From: Oligoflexia bacterium
GTDB taxonomy: Bacteria > Bdellovibrionota > Bacteriovoracia > Bacteriovoracales > Bacteriovoracaceae
Reading direction: 5' to 3'
Assembly: GCA_024229115.1 (NCBI GenBank)
Contig: JAAEST010000097.1
Span: forward strand, 62,001-126,000
Length of the DNA stretch: 64,000 bases
Part shown: positions 15,692 to 24,560 of the stretch, piece after piece
How the letters are laid out: every line of letters begins with the position of its first letter
How positions within the stretch are numbered: position 1 is the stretch's first letter
Position numbers and translations under genes: made by a program
Notes under the pieces: model-generated
The model's input: only the letters and a program-made list of their open reading frames with translations
What the model was told of the DNA's origin: nothing
Databases searched by the model: none

Positions 15692-17815
15692 TTATCTATA
15701 GAATCCATTTCCTGGCATATAAGTATTTCCTCCACCATAGATTGGCATCGTCTGCTGACCATAACCTTGCTGTGGATAAAATCCTTGTTGCGGAGGCATT
15801 GCATATGGAACTCCTCCCCACTGTTGTTGTTGTGGATAGAATCCCATTTGAGGTCCACCACCAAATCCCATTTGGTATTGCATCCCAGCTCCACCACCCA
15901 TTTGTGGCATTAGATAATTAAAATTATTACCGAATTGCTGTTGCTGTTGCTGTTGCTGACCATAGTTCATGTAGTTATCGCCACCACCTCTGAAAGAACT
16001 ATATGATCTAAAGGCTGAGTTACCATTATTATCATAGTCAAAATCGAAATCAGAGATTGAATAATCATCATCGTCAAAGATATCAAATGCATCCTCATCA
16101 TTTTCATCGGCCCAATCATTATAAAGTCTTTCATACTTAGAGTATTCACCGTATCTGTCTTTATAACTTAGAAGAGCTCTTTTTCTTCTCTTTAAGAAAG
16201 ACTTTTCAGCACGAGCATATCTCTTTCTCCAACGCTGACACTTTCTTTGGTTTTGCATCCCACCAAGCATACTTTGCTTACAATTCTTTCTTTCTTCTTT
16301 TTGAGCCCATTCTCTAAATCGAGACATTTCTCTTTCCATACGTCTTTCTAGATTTCTTAAATCTTTCAGAGCATCTTCAATAGGCTGAGTATTTCCATCT
16401 TCCCTAACAGCAACTGTATCTCTATAGTCCGCTGTTCTGGCCATAAATTTACCTAGATCTTCTTCATAATTATCCTGTGCTTTCTCATAATCTACACCAG
16501 ATCTTGTCTCATTAACTTTGGCAAAGTGTTTAGACTGAAGAAGAATTTTTGCAATCGCATCTGCTTCTGACTTAATTCCATATTTTGCTAAGATTGGAAG
16601 AATATCATTATAGAACTTCTCTTGATGTTCTTCGTAAAGCTTTCCAATTTTTGTATTTAGCTCTGCAATTTTTGCATCAACTTCTTCTGCATTATCGTTG
16701 TTACGACTTTCCATAAGAAGTTTTACTTCTTCTTTAAGTGGATCAATTAAGATCTGCTCTAATCTTTTTAGCTTCTCTTTATAATCTCTTGCCTTTTGAA
16801 GTGCATATGTCTCACTTGGAATTTTACCATCATCATCTTTCTTAAATTTATCAGCAATACTTGCTAACTCTTCATAGATACGACCAACTTCTTCTTCAGA
16901 AGATTTATTAAAAGCTTCTTCAAGAATTCTTGAAAGATCACGATAGTTACCAACATTTGAACTTCTAAGCTCTTTTAATTCATTATAGATTTGTAATGGA
17001 TCACCATGTTCACAGGCCTTAATAGCATCATCATAGATTAAATCTTGTTGTGAAGTATAAAGTCTTACTGGTGTTTTCTTATCTTTAACAGGGTTTTCAA
17101 AAACTAAACAGTTCCACTGTAATTCACTTGGAATAGCTGAAATATCTCTATCATCAACTTGGTTATCAATGTCATATGTTGAAATTGACGGTGAACCAAA
17201 ATAAACAGAAACTGATTTTGATCTATCAGCTGCATTATAATCAAAAGGGAAAGGTATATTTCTTACATGACCAAGTCTTCTAGCCTTATAAAAATCAACT
17301 GACCCATTTTCCGTTAATAATCCCTTACTCTGTAAACATCTTAAATGTTTTTCTTCCATTGGAAGACTAGCAGCTGTTTCACCAGGCTGTAGATTAAGTT
17401 CTGCATCAGTATATTCATATTCGTTAACCGTTCTAATAAAAATATTTTGGTTAACATTAACTTTTAAAAATTTAGGTTGAATACAAGCTGCTACATAGTT
17501 TTTAAGAGTTACCTTACCTTGATTTCCATTAAGCCTTACAACTTCAAGGGCCTCATTATAAGGAATCGTAGGGTCGGTTAAGTTCTTTAACATTTGAATA
17601 GGTATATGATTGCCATGTGAACAACCTTCCATACTTCTTTCAGGATTGCTTCCTTGATGTCTTCTTAAATCTCCTGAAGGTCGATAACCTGAAGAAGATC
17701 CAGAAGTAGTACCACCACCTGTGTATTGAGGATTACCTCTTAACACTTTAGCTTGAGCACTTTCGGAAACTGTTCCTGCAAAAATTAAAGATAAAACTAA
17801 TAAACTAACTTTCAT
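15692..17815 (-). CDS. Large secreted protein with coiled-coil core and Q/G/M/Y-rich prion-like tail
   Basis: 707 residues, no family recognised. Residues 1-22 are a clean signal peptide (KVSLLVLSLIFAGTVSESAQA). After a Gly/Ser-rich linker, the first third has several cysteines and a mixed fold; residues about 275-545 are charged and helical, probably coiled coil. An acidic Asp-rich stretch follows (DEDAFDIFDDDDYSISD), and the last 110 residues are almost only Gln, Gly, Met, Pro, Tyr and Asn, including a run of seven Gln. Such a tail resembles prion-like or phase-separating sequences. It should act outside the inner membrane. Single gene, closed by a terminator at 15641. Confidence 0.75.
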   Translation of the reverse strand: MKVSLLVLSLIFAGTVSESAQAKVLRGNPQYTGGGTTSGSSSGYRPSGDLRRHQGSNPERSMEGCSHGNHIPIQMLKNLTDPTIPYNEALEVVRLNGNQGKVTLKNYVAACIQPKFLKVNVNQNIFIRTVNEYEYTDAELNLQPGETAASLPMEEKHLRCLQSKGLLTENGSVDFYKARRLGHVRNIPFPFDYNAADRSKSVSVYFGSPSISTYDIDNQVDDRDISAIPSELQWNCLVFENPVKDKKTPVRLYTSQQDLIYDDAIKACEHGDPLQIYNELKELRSSNVGNYRDLSRILEEAFNKSSEEEVGRIYEELASIADKFKKDDDGKIPSETYALQKARDYKEKLKRLEQILIDPLKEEVKLLMESRNNDNAEEVDAKIAELNTKIGKLYEEHQEKFYNDILPILAKYGIKSEADAIAKILLQSKHFAKVNETRSGVDYEKAQDNYEEDLGKFMARTADYRDTVAVREDGNTQPIEDALKDLRNLERRMEREMSRFREWAQKEERKNCKQSMLGGMQNQRKCQRWRKRYARAEKSFLKRRKRALLSYKDRYGEYSKYERLYNDWADENDEDAFDIFDDDDYSISDFDFDYDNNGNSAFRSYSSFRGGGDNYMNYGQQQQQQQQFGNNFNYLMPQMGGGAGMQYQMGFGGGPQMGFYPQQQQWGGVPYAMPPQQGFYPQQGYGQQTMPIYGGGNTYMPGNGFYR
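15935..15958. repeat. Hexanucleotide microsatellite (TTGCTG)4
   Basis: Four perfect tandem TTGCTG units encode the polyglutamine run in the tail of the 15692-17815 protein. Unit loss or gain would keep the frame and change only the number of glutamines. Confidence 0.85.
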
Positions 17816-17919
17816 TTCACCCTACCTATTGGGATTAAACTCACTATTTCACTCTAACTTTTCGGGAAAAAATCAAAAATCTTGAGTCAAATGGAATAAA
17901 TAGTTGTAAATAGCTAAAA

Positions 17920-19881
17920 TTACAGGATATTTTGAGGGTCTATATCTATTTTTAGGGAGATACTGTAATGGAATTTAAGGTTCGTTTTTATGGAATTTAT
18001 CAAATTATGAAGCTCATTTATATGATTTGATTTTAGTAAAATACTCCACGTAAATTTATTGGCCCTCTTTTCAATGACAGCTGGCCTAGGCCCTAAGAAA
18101 TCTACATTTGGAAAGTGCTCTTTTACATTCTCATAAAAAGACTTAACTTTATTGGCCTCATTTATAACTTCGTGTTGAAACTTTGAAGTTAAATGAATCA
18201 TGATAAGATTTGAATAAGGTGGAAATTCACACACCTCTCTCATTTTAAGCTCTTCATCTAAGAATTCATCAAAGGAATGCGCCTTAATAAATTGAAATAA
18301 ATTATTATCAGGATTATGTGTTTGAATAATAACTTCACCGCTATCTGTATATCTTCCACTTCTACCAGCCACCTGTGTGGCCAATTGATAAACCCTTTCT
18401 GAACTACGAAAGTCTGGAAAATTTAACTGGTTATCGACACCCAAAATAACAACACAGTTAACTTTTTCAAAGTTATGCCCTTTTGAAAGCATCTGTGTTC
18501 CGATTAATAATTGATACTTTCCACTATGAAAATCATTGAGTACTTCCTCTAATTTATTTGCTGTCTTTACATTGTCTCTATCAAACCTTGTCATTGAGAC
18601 TTCAGGAAATATTCTACTCAGTACTTCTTGTAATTTCTCTGTACCGTAACCTTTATGAATCAATTTCATATTTCCACAGTCTGGACATTCCTCAGGAAAT
18701 TTATCCTGAAATTCACAGAACTGACATTCTAATGTTCTTCTCGCTTTATAGTACTTAAGTACCGTTGAACAATTGGGACAATGAAACTCTTTTCCACAAG
18801 CATGACATTGAACATAACTAGCAAACCCTAGTCTATTCACGAAAATTAGGACTTGCTCCTTCTTCATTATTCGTTCACGAACTTTTGCTATTGTTTCTGG
18901 AGCAAATGGCCAAATGTCTTCGTTGTATTCAATATTTCTTGTGTTAACTAATTCGATTTCAGGAAGTTTGGAATTATTCGCTCTTACTGATAGCGGATAA
19001 TAAGTATTTGTCTTTTTATACTTATAATATGTTTCTAATGCTGGTGTCGCCGTACCTAAAACAATTGGAATATTCATTAATGAAGCATTTTTAATAGCGA
19101 TATCTCTTGCATTATAAGGACAACGATCATCTTGCTTAAAGCTTGAATCATGCTCTTCATCAACAATAATGAGGCTTAAATTATCTATTGGTAAGAAAAC
19201 ACTACTCCTTACTCCCAGAATAAAAACATTCTCTTGAGTTTCACTCAATGTCTTCCATAAAGCCAGTTTTTCTGAATTCGATACTGTAGAGTTATAAGTG
19301 TATATTTTAACGTCTAGATACTCTTCAAAAAAATTAACAAATTGAGGTGTTAAATTTATTTCAGGAAGTAAATATAAGACAGAGCCATCTTTAAGCTTTT
19401 CTTTTATAAGTTTCAAATAAAGAACACTTTTACCTGATCCTGTCACTCCATGAATTAAAGATTTTGAGAACCCATCAATTTGTTCACTAAGTTTATTCCA
19501 AACTTCTTGTTGATATTCATTAAGCACAAATTCAGCACCTGTTGATTTTCCATAAAAAGGGGTAATCTCTCTTGGTCTTTTCAGTAGCTTAGGTAAAACA
19601 TCGAAAATCAGCTGCCCTAAAGGATAATGGTAATATCTTGCAACCCAGCCAAGAAACTCAAGATATCTTTCCTTTAAAACAATATCTAGTTCGTAGCTTT
19701 CTAAGATTTCTTTAATCTCTACACTTGAGTCAACATTTGAATCCTCACCAAGAACACATCCCTTTTCCTTCCTCTTTCCAAGAGGAACGTAAACAAGCTG
19801 CCCTGATTCATACTTTGAATTTGATGAATATGTTAAAATCGAATTGTTAAATGGTGTATTAACAGCAATCTTGTAATACAA
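17920..19881 (-). CDS. priA: Primosomal protein N' (PriA helicase)
   Basis: It restarts stalled replication forks by loading the replicative helicase. The 653-residue protein has the Walker A motif GVTGSGKSVLY (from about residue 143), the DEEH box (VDEEHDSSFKQ), and the eight-cysteine zinc region (CHACGKEFHCPNC, CQFCEF, CPDC) inserted between helicase motifs, diagnostic of PriA. GTQMLSKGHNFEKV and QVAGRSGR are helicase motifs V and VI. It is slightly shorter than E. coli PriA (732), mostly at the N-terminal DNA-binding domain. It follows the unknown gene at 19883 with one base between, so it is in the galU operon. Confidence 0.95.
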   Translation of the reverse strand: MYYKIAVNTPFNNSILTYSSNSKYESGQLVYVPLGKRKEKGCVLGEDSNVDSSVEIKEILESYELDIVLKERYLEFLGWVARYYHYPLGQLIFDVLPKLLKRPREITPFYGKSTGAEFVLNEYQQEVWNKLSEQIDGFSKSLIHGVTGSGKSVLYLKLIKEKLKDGSVLYLLPEINLTPQFVNFFEEYLDVKIYTYNSTVSNSEKLALWKTLSETQENVFILGVRSSVFLPIDNLSLIIVDEEHDSSFKQDDRCPYNARDIAIKNASLMNIPIVLGTATPALETYYKYKKTNTYYPLSVRANNSKLPEIELVNTRNIEYNEDIWPFAPETIAKVRERIMKKEQVLIFVNRLGFASYVQCHACGKEFHCPNCSTVLKYYKARRTLECQFCEFQDKFPEECPDCGNMKLIHKGYGTEKLQEVLSRIFPEVSMTRFDRDNVKTANKLEEVLNDFHSGKYQLLIGTQMLSKGHNFEKVNCVVILGVDNQLNFPDFRSSERVYQLATQVAGRSGRYTDSGEVIIQTHNPDNNLFQFIKAHSFDEFLDEELKMREVCEFPPYSNLIMIHLTSKFQHEVINEANKVKSFYENVKEHFPNVDFLGPRPAVIEKRANKFTWSILLKSNHINELHNLINSIKTNLKFHYSISLKIDIDPQNIL

Positions 19882-19882
19882 A

Positions 19883-20935
19883 CTACTCTCTTAATATAAA
19901 TGGAGGAATTGCAACAACCTCTGTTTTCTTTGCAAGATTTTCACTATTTTTCTCGAATGCTTCTTTATAGGCCTTTACTCTTTTATCAAAACCCACATTA
20001 GTATTTGTAAAATAGCTCACGTCTAAAGTTCGTACAATATATTGTTCATTATTGAATGATTTGAAATTCACAAATCTTGGAAATTCATGCTTACCATCGT
20101 AGACAATAAACTCATCTAAAGAGACATCAAGAACACTGCTTGCTTTATTTAACTTAAGACGGTTTAATCTTTTAGTTCCATTTTCAAACTTTGCCCAAAA
20201 TCCATCTTTTTCGACTTCCCAAAAATAGCCACTTACATCCTTCACTAACCTCACAATATTGCTCTGATCAAAGAATGGCTTATTTAAAGTTTCTTTCACA
20301 ATTGTTTGCTGCTCTTCTTCTTGAGGATCCAGTGGATTTTCAATCTCACTTTCTTCATCCTCTTTCTTGAGTCTTAAGTAAGTTTTGTACTTATCATATA
20401 AGGCTATTTTTTCTTTATGAAGAAGCTCTTTATTACTTGGAAGTAGCACATTATTAGTTTTCAAGTAATCCATGAAAACTTTTGAAGAATTTAGTGCAAG
20501 CATTGAAAGTACTGAATAGAAAAGACCAATTTCAGCGTTGGGCTCTTGAGAAATTACATTCGTATAGTCTTTTTTCACAATGTAATTAATCATATCAGTT
20601 CTATTCATCTTACCATTGTCATAGATTGCTTGAAGAAGATTCACTTTTTTATTTTCAGTAATTTCAAAAATCGCTTTAATGTAAACTGTTTTATCTAATT
20701 CTTTTAACTCACCATTGGCCAAGTCTTCTTGTAACTCCCGCCCGGCAGTTTCAATTGGCTCAGCAATTTGTTGTACAGATAAGACGTCATCTTTTTTCTT
20801 TTCAACTGAGAACTTCACAACGACATAATTATCAGTAATCTCTTTATTATTTGGATTACGTAATAAGCCTTCAGGTGTTGGCACTGAAGCTAGAGTTGTA
20901 TATGATATAACTAATAGTGATATTAATAATTTCAT
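19883..20935 (-). CDS. Exported protein of unknown function
   Basis: About 350 residues. I prefer ATG 20935, which begins a compact signal peptide (KLLISLLVISYTTLA) and clears galU; an in-frame ATG at 20947 would overlap galU by 11 bp. There is no lipobox cysteine. The mature part is Lys/Glu-rich with a helical segment near residues 165-215 (including DEESEIENPLDPQEEEQ) and a C-terminal strand-rich region. No motif or family is recognised. It lies between galU and priA with minimal gaps, so it is probably co-transcribed, although the three functions have no evident link. Confidence 0.65.
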   Translation of the reverse strand: MKLLISLLVISYTTLASVPTPEGLLRNPNNKEITDNYVVVKFSVEKKKDDVLSVQQIAEPIETAGRELQEDLANGELKELDKTVYIKAIFEITENKKVNLLQAIYDNGKMNRTDMINYIVKKDYTNVISQEPNAEIGLFYSVLSMLALNSSKVFMDYLKTNNVLLPSNKELLHKEKIALYDKYKTYLRLKKEDEESEIENPLDPQEEEQQTIVKETLNKPFFDQSNIVRLVKDVSGYFWEVEKDGFWAKFENGTKRLNRLKLNKASSVLDVSLDEFIVYDGKHEFPRFVNFKSFNNEQYIVRTLDVSYFTNTNVGFDKRVKAYKEAFEKNSENLAKKTEVVAIPPFILRE

Positions 20936-20936
20936 C

Positions 20937-21818
20937 TTAAAGTCCATGTTCCTTAACTTTTCTTTTTAAAATATCTTTCATCACATCTGAGTATTCTTCT
21001 CTTCGCAATGCAAATTCTACAGTTGCTTCTAAATAACCTTTAATACTACCTGTATCGAATCTATCTCCCTCAAATATATGTGCAAATACTTTGTCTTCTT
21101 TTGCCAAAATATTGATAGCATCTGTTAACTGATATTCACCGCCAACACCTTTGGGAATTTCTTCTAGTATTTTAAATATTTTAGGGGATAAAATATACCT
21201 ACCAGGTGTAGCAAGATTTGTAGGTGCATCTTTTGGCTCTGGTTTTTCAACCATTCTATCCATTTTTAGTGTTTTATTTTCTTCAACATACTGACCATCA
21301 ACAATTCCGTATTTATTTGTATCAGAAGGTGGCACTTCCATAACTCCAATAACAGAACCATTATCATTTCTTTGTGAACATTCGATTAACTGCTTTGTAA
21401 CTGGATTTGAATCTATTACTAAGTCGTCTCCAAGAATTACTGCAAATGTTTCATCACCAATTAACTCTTTAGCACATAGAATTGCATGACCTAGACCTAA
21501 CTGTTCTTTTTGCCTGACAGTTAATACCTCTGTCATCTTTCCAATATTTTCAATAAGTGAACGATAATTTTCCTTACCATTTTTTTCTAAAAAACCCTCT
21601 AGCTCCATATTTCTATCAAAATAATCTTCAATAGATGTCTTACCCGATGAAGTAACAAATATAATTTGCTCAATTCCAGAGTCTACAGCTTCTTGAACAG
21701 CATAATGAATCATCGGTTTATCAATGATAGGAATCATTTCTTTTGGTATTTGTTTAGTTGCAGGTAAAAATCTTGTTCCTTTTCCCGCAACAGGGATGAC
21801 GGCCTTCTTAATCTTCAC
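20937..21818 (-). CDS. galU: UTP-glucose-1-phosphate uridylyltransferase
   Basis: It makes UDP-glucose from UTP and glucose-1-phosphate, feeding LPS and other glycan synthesis. 293 residues, the usual length. The nucleotide-binding start VIPVAGKGTRFLPATK (residues 7-22) is followed by PKEMIPIIDKPMIHYAV, and the VEKP motif (PEPKDAP context) and GGEYQLTDAI segment are present. It heads the minus-strand group galU-unknown-priA and is transcribed away from the envelope operon starting at 21863, consistent with an envelope-biosynthesis neighbourhood. Confidence 0.94.
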   Translation of the reverse strand: MKIKKAVIPVAGKGTRFLPATKQIPKEMIPIIDKPMIHYAVQEAVDSGIEQIIFVTSSGKTSIEDYFDRNMELEGFLEKNGKENYRSLIENIGKMTEVLTVRQKEQLGLGHAILCAKELIGDETFAVILGDDLVIDSNPVTKQLIECSQRNDNGSVIGVMEVPPSDTNKYGIVDGQYVEENKTLKMDRMVEKPEPKDAPTNLATPGRYILSPKIFKILEEIPKGVGGEYQLTDAINILAKEDKVFAHIFEGDRFDTGSIKGYLEATVEFALRREEYSDVMKDILKRKVKEHGL

Positions 21819-21862
21819 TATACTTATCCTTATATATATTTCTTTTTACCAATGAGGGTTAA

Positions 21863-22777
21863 ATGATAAGTATTAAAGATAGCATTTCTTCACTAAAATT
21901 GCATACATTGTTGATCTTTTTAGTATGTTTTAACGCTTACGCCCTTAACAAAATTCCAGATTTCGAAACAACAAGATTAAAGTCAACAGCTGGTACCGGT
22001 GTTGGTTCTGTTCTTATGGATGAAGCCACTATTTTAAATCCTGCCCCATTAGCATTCTTTAATGTGGGAAGTTTTTATTTACAAAAATCTGGTGCCGACT
22101 CTACCTTAGGTGAAGGTGATTCAAAATCACTTGGGGAAAGTGATAGCGTTTCTTTTATTGCTAGTGATTCTAAAGGTAGAGTGAACGGCTCAATCTCTTA
22201 TACAAAGAAAACACATCGTTTTTCAGATAGAAAAAGATGGGGTGTTTCTTTCTCTAGTCCTGTAGGAGATAAGTCAGCTCTTGGTGTTAGTTATAGAATC
22301 ACAACAGATAATTTATCAGAAAATGGTATCAATTATTCAGAGGAAAAATATAAGCAAACTGTCTTCGGTGTAACTCATGCACTAACTTCAGATTTTACAA
22401 TGGGACTCGTTTTTGTCGATCCTTTTAAAGCGAGACCTGAAGATACTCAAGCTCTTATTGGATTTCAATATCTTTACAAAGACTTTATTTCACTAATGTT
22501 TGACTCTGGTGCTGATTACAACCAGCCTTTAAGTGAAACGATTCTTTATCGAGGTGCAATTCAAGCTAAAATTTTTAAAGACTTCTATCTTAGAGCTGGT
22601 ACTTTTAATGACAAAGGTAAAGCTTCTAAAGGAAGTGGTGCTGGTGTTGGTTGGGTGCAACCAAGACTTGTTCTCGACTTTGGAATTAAAAACACTAAGC
22701 TTTTGGAAGATGAAAAGCTTGCTCAAACTTCTGAGGAAATTAAGGAAACTAGTTTCTCACTTTCGTATAGATTTTAA
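21863..22777 (+). CDS. Outer-membrane beta-barrel protein of unknown function
   Basis: 304 residues with a hydrophobic signal segment (LHTLLIFLVCFNAYA, about residues 13-27). The start of the mature protein (TTRLKSTAGTGVGSVLMDEATILNPAPLAFF) resembles the N-terminus of FadL/PorV-like barrels, in which a conserved NPA segment plugs the pore. Repeated amphipathic strands follow and the chain ends in SLSYRF with a terminal Phe. GAGGG precedes ATG 21863. The next gene starts inside its stop codon (TAATG), so it heads a four-gene envelope operon with a CFI-box protein, an LptF/G permease and a glycosyltransferase. Confidence 0.72.
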   Translation: MISIKDSISSLKLHTLLIFLVCFNAYALNKIPDFETTRLKSTAGTGVGSVLMDEATILNPAPLAFFNVGSFYLQKSGADSTLGEGDSKSLGESDSVSFIASDSKGRVNGSISYTKKTHRFSDRKRWGVSFSSPVGDKSALGVSYRITTDNLSENGINYSEEKYKQTVFGVTHALTSDFTMGLVFVDPFKARPEDTQALIGFQYLYKDFISLMFDSGADYNQPLSETILYRGAIQAKIFKDFYLRAGTFNDKGKASKGSGAGVGWVQPRLVLDFGIKNTKLLEDEKLAQTSEEIKETSFSLSYRF

Positions 22778-23460
22778 TGGCTGATAAACAAAGTAAAGAA
22801 GATAAACGTACTCTAGAGATAAATGCTAAGATTTATTCTGATCGTCTCAAGATGCTACGTAAAGCTCAAGAATATTCACAAAGTGATGATATCCCTAAAG
22901 CTGTAGAATGTTACGGCCAATATCTAAATGCACTAGCTACCTATTATAAAGTGGATGAAGACAAACTTGCTCCAGAACTTTTCAATCAAGAATCTGATCT
23001 TGCAGAACTGCTTTTAATTAGCCATGTTTACTGGGATCTTGCAAAATCGTATGATCGTAGTCCTAGACTTGCAATGGAATCTATTCGCTGCCTTGATCAA
23101 TTTGCTAAATTTACAGTCGGTTATAAATATCAATATGCCAATGCACGAATGTTAAAAGCATTTATTAGAAAGAAACTCGCCCATAACCCTAAAGCTTTTA
23201 AACAAACATATGAAAGAATCCAGATTGAATCTAAGGGATGCTTTATTGCCACTGACCTGTACGGGCCGGATACTATTGTCACAGCAGACCTTCGAGTTTT
23301 TAAAGAAGAAAAGTTAAATCAATCTAAGCTTGGAAGGTTATTTATAACAACCTATTATCAAAAGTTATGTCCGTTTTACTTTAAGTATATTCAACAAAGA
23401 ATTCTTCTTCGTGCTATTACAAAGAAGCTAATCGGACTATTTCATCAACTATGTCGCTAA
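22777..23460 (+). CDS. CFI-box-like domain protein with TPR-like helical N-terminus
   Basis: 227 residues, cytosolic by appearance (no signal peptide). Residues 20-150 are helical and TPR-like (AQEYSQSDDIPKAVECYGQYL). Residues 155-205 match the so-called CFI-box: CFIATDLYG, then LRVFKEEKL, GRLFITTYYQ and a C-terminal hydrophobic segment; this module is found at the ends of diverse bacterial proteins and has no established function. The start overlaps the upstream stop by one base and the gene has no ribosome binding site of its own, indicating coupling. Its place before the LptF/G permease suggests an envelope-related role. Confidence 0.7.
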   Translation: MADKQSKEDKRTLEINAKIYSDRLKMLRKAQEYSQSDDIPKAVECYGQYLNALATYYKVDEDKLAPELFNQESDLAELLLISHVYWDLAKSYDRSPRLAMESIRCLDQFAKFTVGYKYQYANARMLKAFIRKKLAHNPKAFKQTYERIQIESKGCFIATDLYGPDTIVTADLRVFKEEKLNQSKLGRLFITTYYQKLCPFYFKYIQQRILLRAITKKLIGLFHQLCR

Positions 23461-24560
23461 TAAGAACACTCATCACAAAAGAATGGCTTAAGTTTTTTGG
23501 TGGAAGTATCACTGTTCTTTTTCTTTTATTGACCGTTGCTAATTTAATCAGTGGCTTTCTAAGAATGAATGTAACTCCAATGGAAGTTGTCATCAATCAC
23601 ATCCTGGAGCTCCCAAGTTATTCTAAGCTGATAATTCCGGTTAGTTGTTTAATTGCCTCACTCTTTAGTATCAATAAATTAAAAAGTAGAAATGAGTTAA
23701 CTGCAATTTTTGCAAGTGGCTATAGTCGAAAAAAGTTTTTCTATGATCTTTTGTTGGTTAGCTTTCAGATAGCAATTATTCAACTAATCATTAGCTTCTA
23801 CATAGAGCCTTTTGCGAAAGCTCATAAAAATATCCTTATTTCAAATGGTGAAAGTAAATTTAGAAACTTAAAAGGTAAAGGTTTACGTTCAAGTACTATT
23901 GGAAGTGGTAAAATTTGGTACAAAAGTGATGATTACTTTTTCAGTTTTTCTACCTATGACAAGACTAATGACATTATTAAGGATGTAACACTTTATAAAT
24001 TTAATAAAGATAGTCATCTTACTGAAATTTTTAGTGCCAAAGAAGCAAGTTTTATCGAAAAAGATAATATTTGGATGATTCAAGATGCTAACCATGCTCA
24101 AAATTTAGCTGGTAAATCTTTTCCCCTGAAAAAAAGTAATAAGCCAATTATTCTTCCTATCAATGAAAGGCCTAGTGATTTTAAGGAAATCGAAGCTGAC
24201 ATTACGACTCTAAATGGAATTAAACTTCTTGAATATATTAGAAAGCTTAATAAGTCTGGTATTAATACTAACGAATATACAGTGCTATTTTTAGATAAAA
24301 TAAGCAGTGCTCTCATCTGCATCATTTTCACTCTTGTCGCAGCGATTAGTGCCTTTAATCCAAATAGGCGTTCTTCAAGTTTTGGAAAGAGTATTGGATT
24401 TGTATTTATATTCACATTACTTTACTGGTTGATTAATAGCTACTTTATAGAATTAGGAGTAAATTCTAAAATACACCCTTATGTAAGTTGCTTTAGTGTT
24501 CCTCTTATTTTTCTACTCTTTCTTGCTTATCACTTTAACAAGAATAAAACTTTGAGATGA
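23451..24560 (+). CDS. LptF/LptG family permease (YjgP/YjgQ)
   Basis: 369 residues of the LPS transport permease family, which pairs with LptB ATPase to extract LPS from the inner membrane. Three N-terminal transmembrane helices (about residues 16-34, 59-75 and 102-120), a periplasmic beta-jellyroll-like middle (about 125-260) and three C-terminal helices give the standard topology. The segment KLKSRNELTAIFASGYSRKKF (spanning the coupling helix) is typical. Only one F/G-type gene is present, so its partner must lie elsewhere. Reading frames overlap by 10 bp upstream and 4 bp downstream. Confidence 0.88.
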   Translation: MSLIRTLITKEWLKFFGGSITVLFLLLTVANLISGFLRMNVTPMEVVINHILELPSYSKLIIPVSCLIASLFSINKLKSRNELTAIFASGYSRKKFFYDLLLVSFQIAIIQLIISFYIEPFAKAHKNILISNGESKFRNLKGKGLRSSTIGSGKIWYKSDDYFFSFSTYDKTNDIIKDVTLYKFNKDSHLTEIFSAKEASFIEKDNIWMIQDANHAQNLAGKSFPLKKSNKPIILPINERPSDFKEIEADITTLNGIKLLEYIRKLNKSGINTNEYTVLFLDKISSALICIIFTLVAAISAFNPNRRSSSFGKSIGFVFIFTLLYWLINSYFIELGVNSKIHPYVSCFSVPLIFLLFLAYHFNKNKTLR

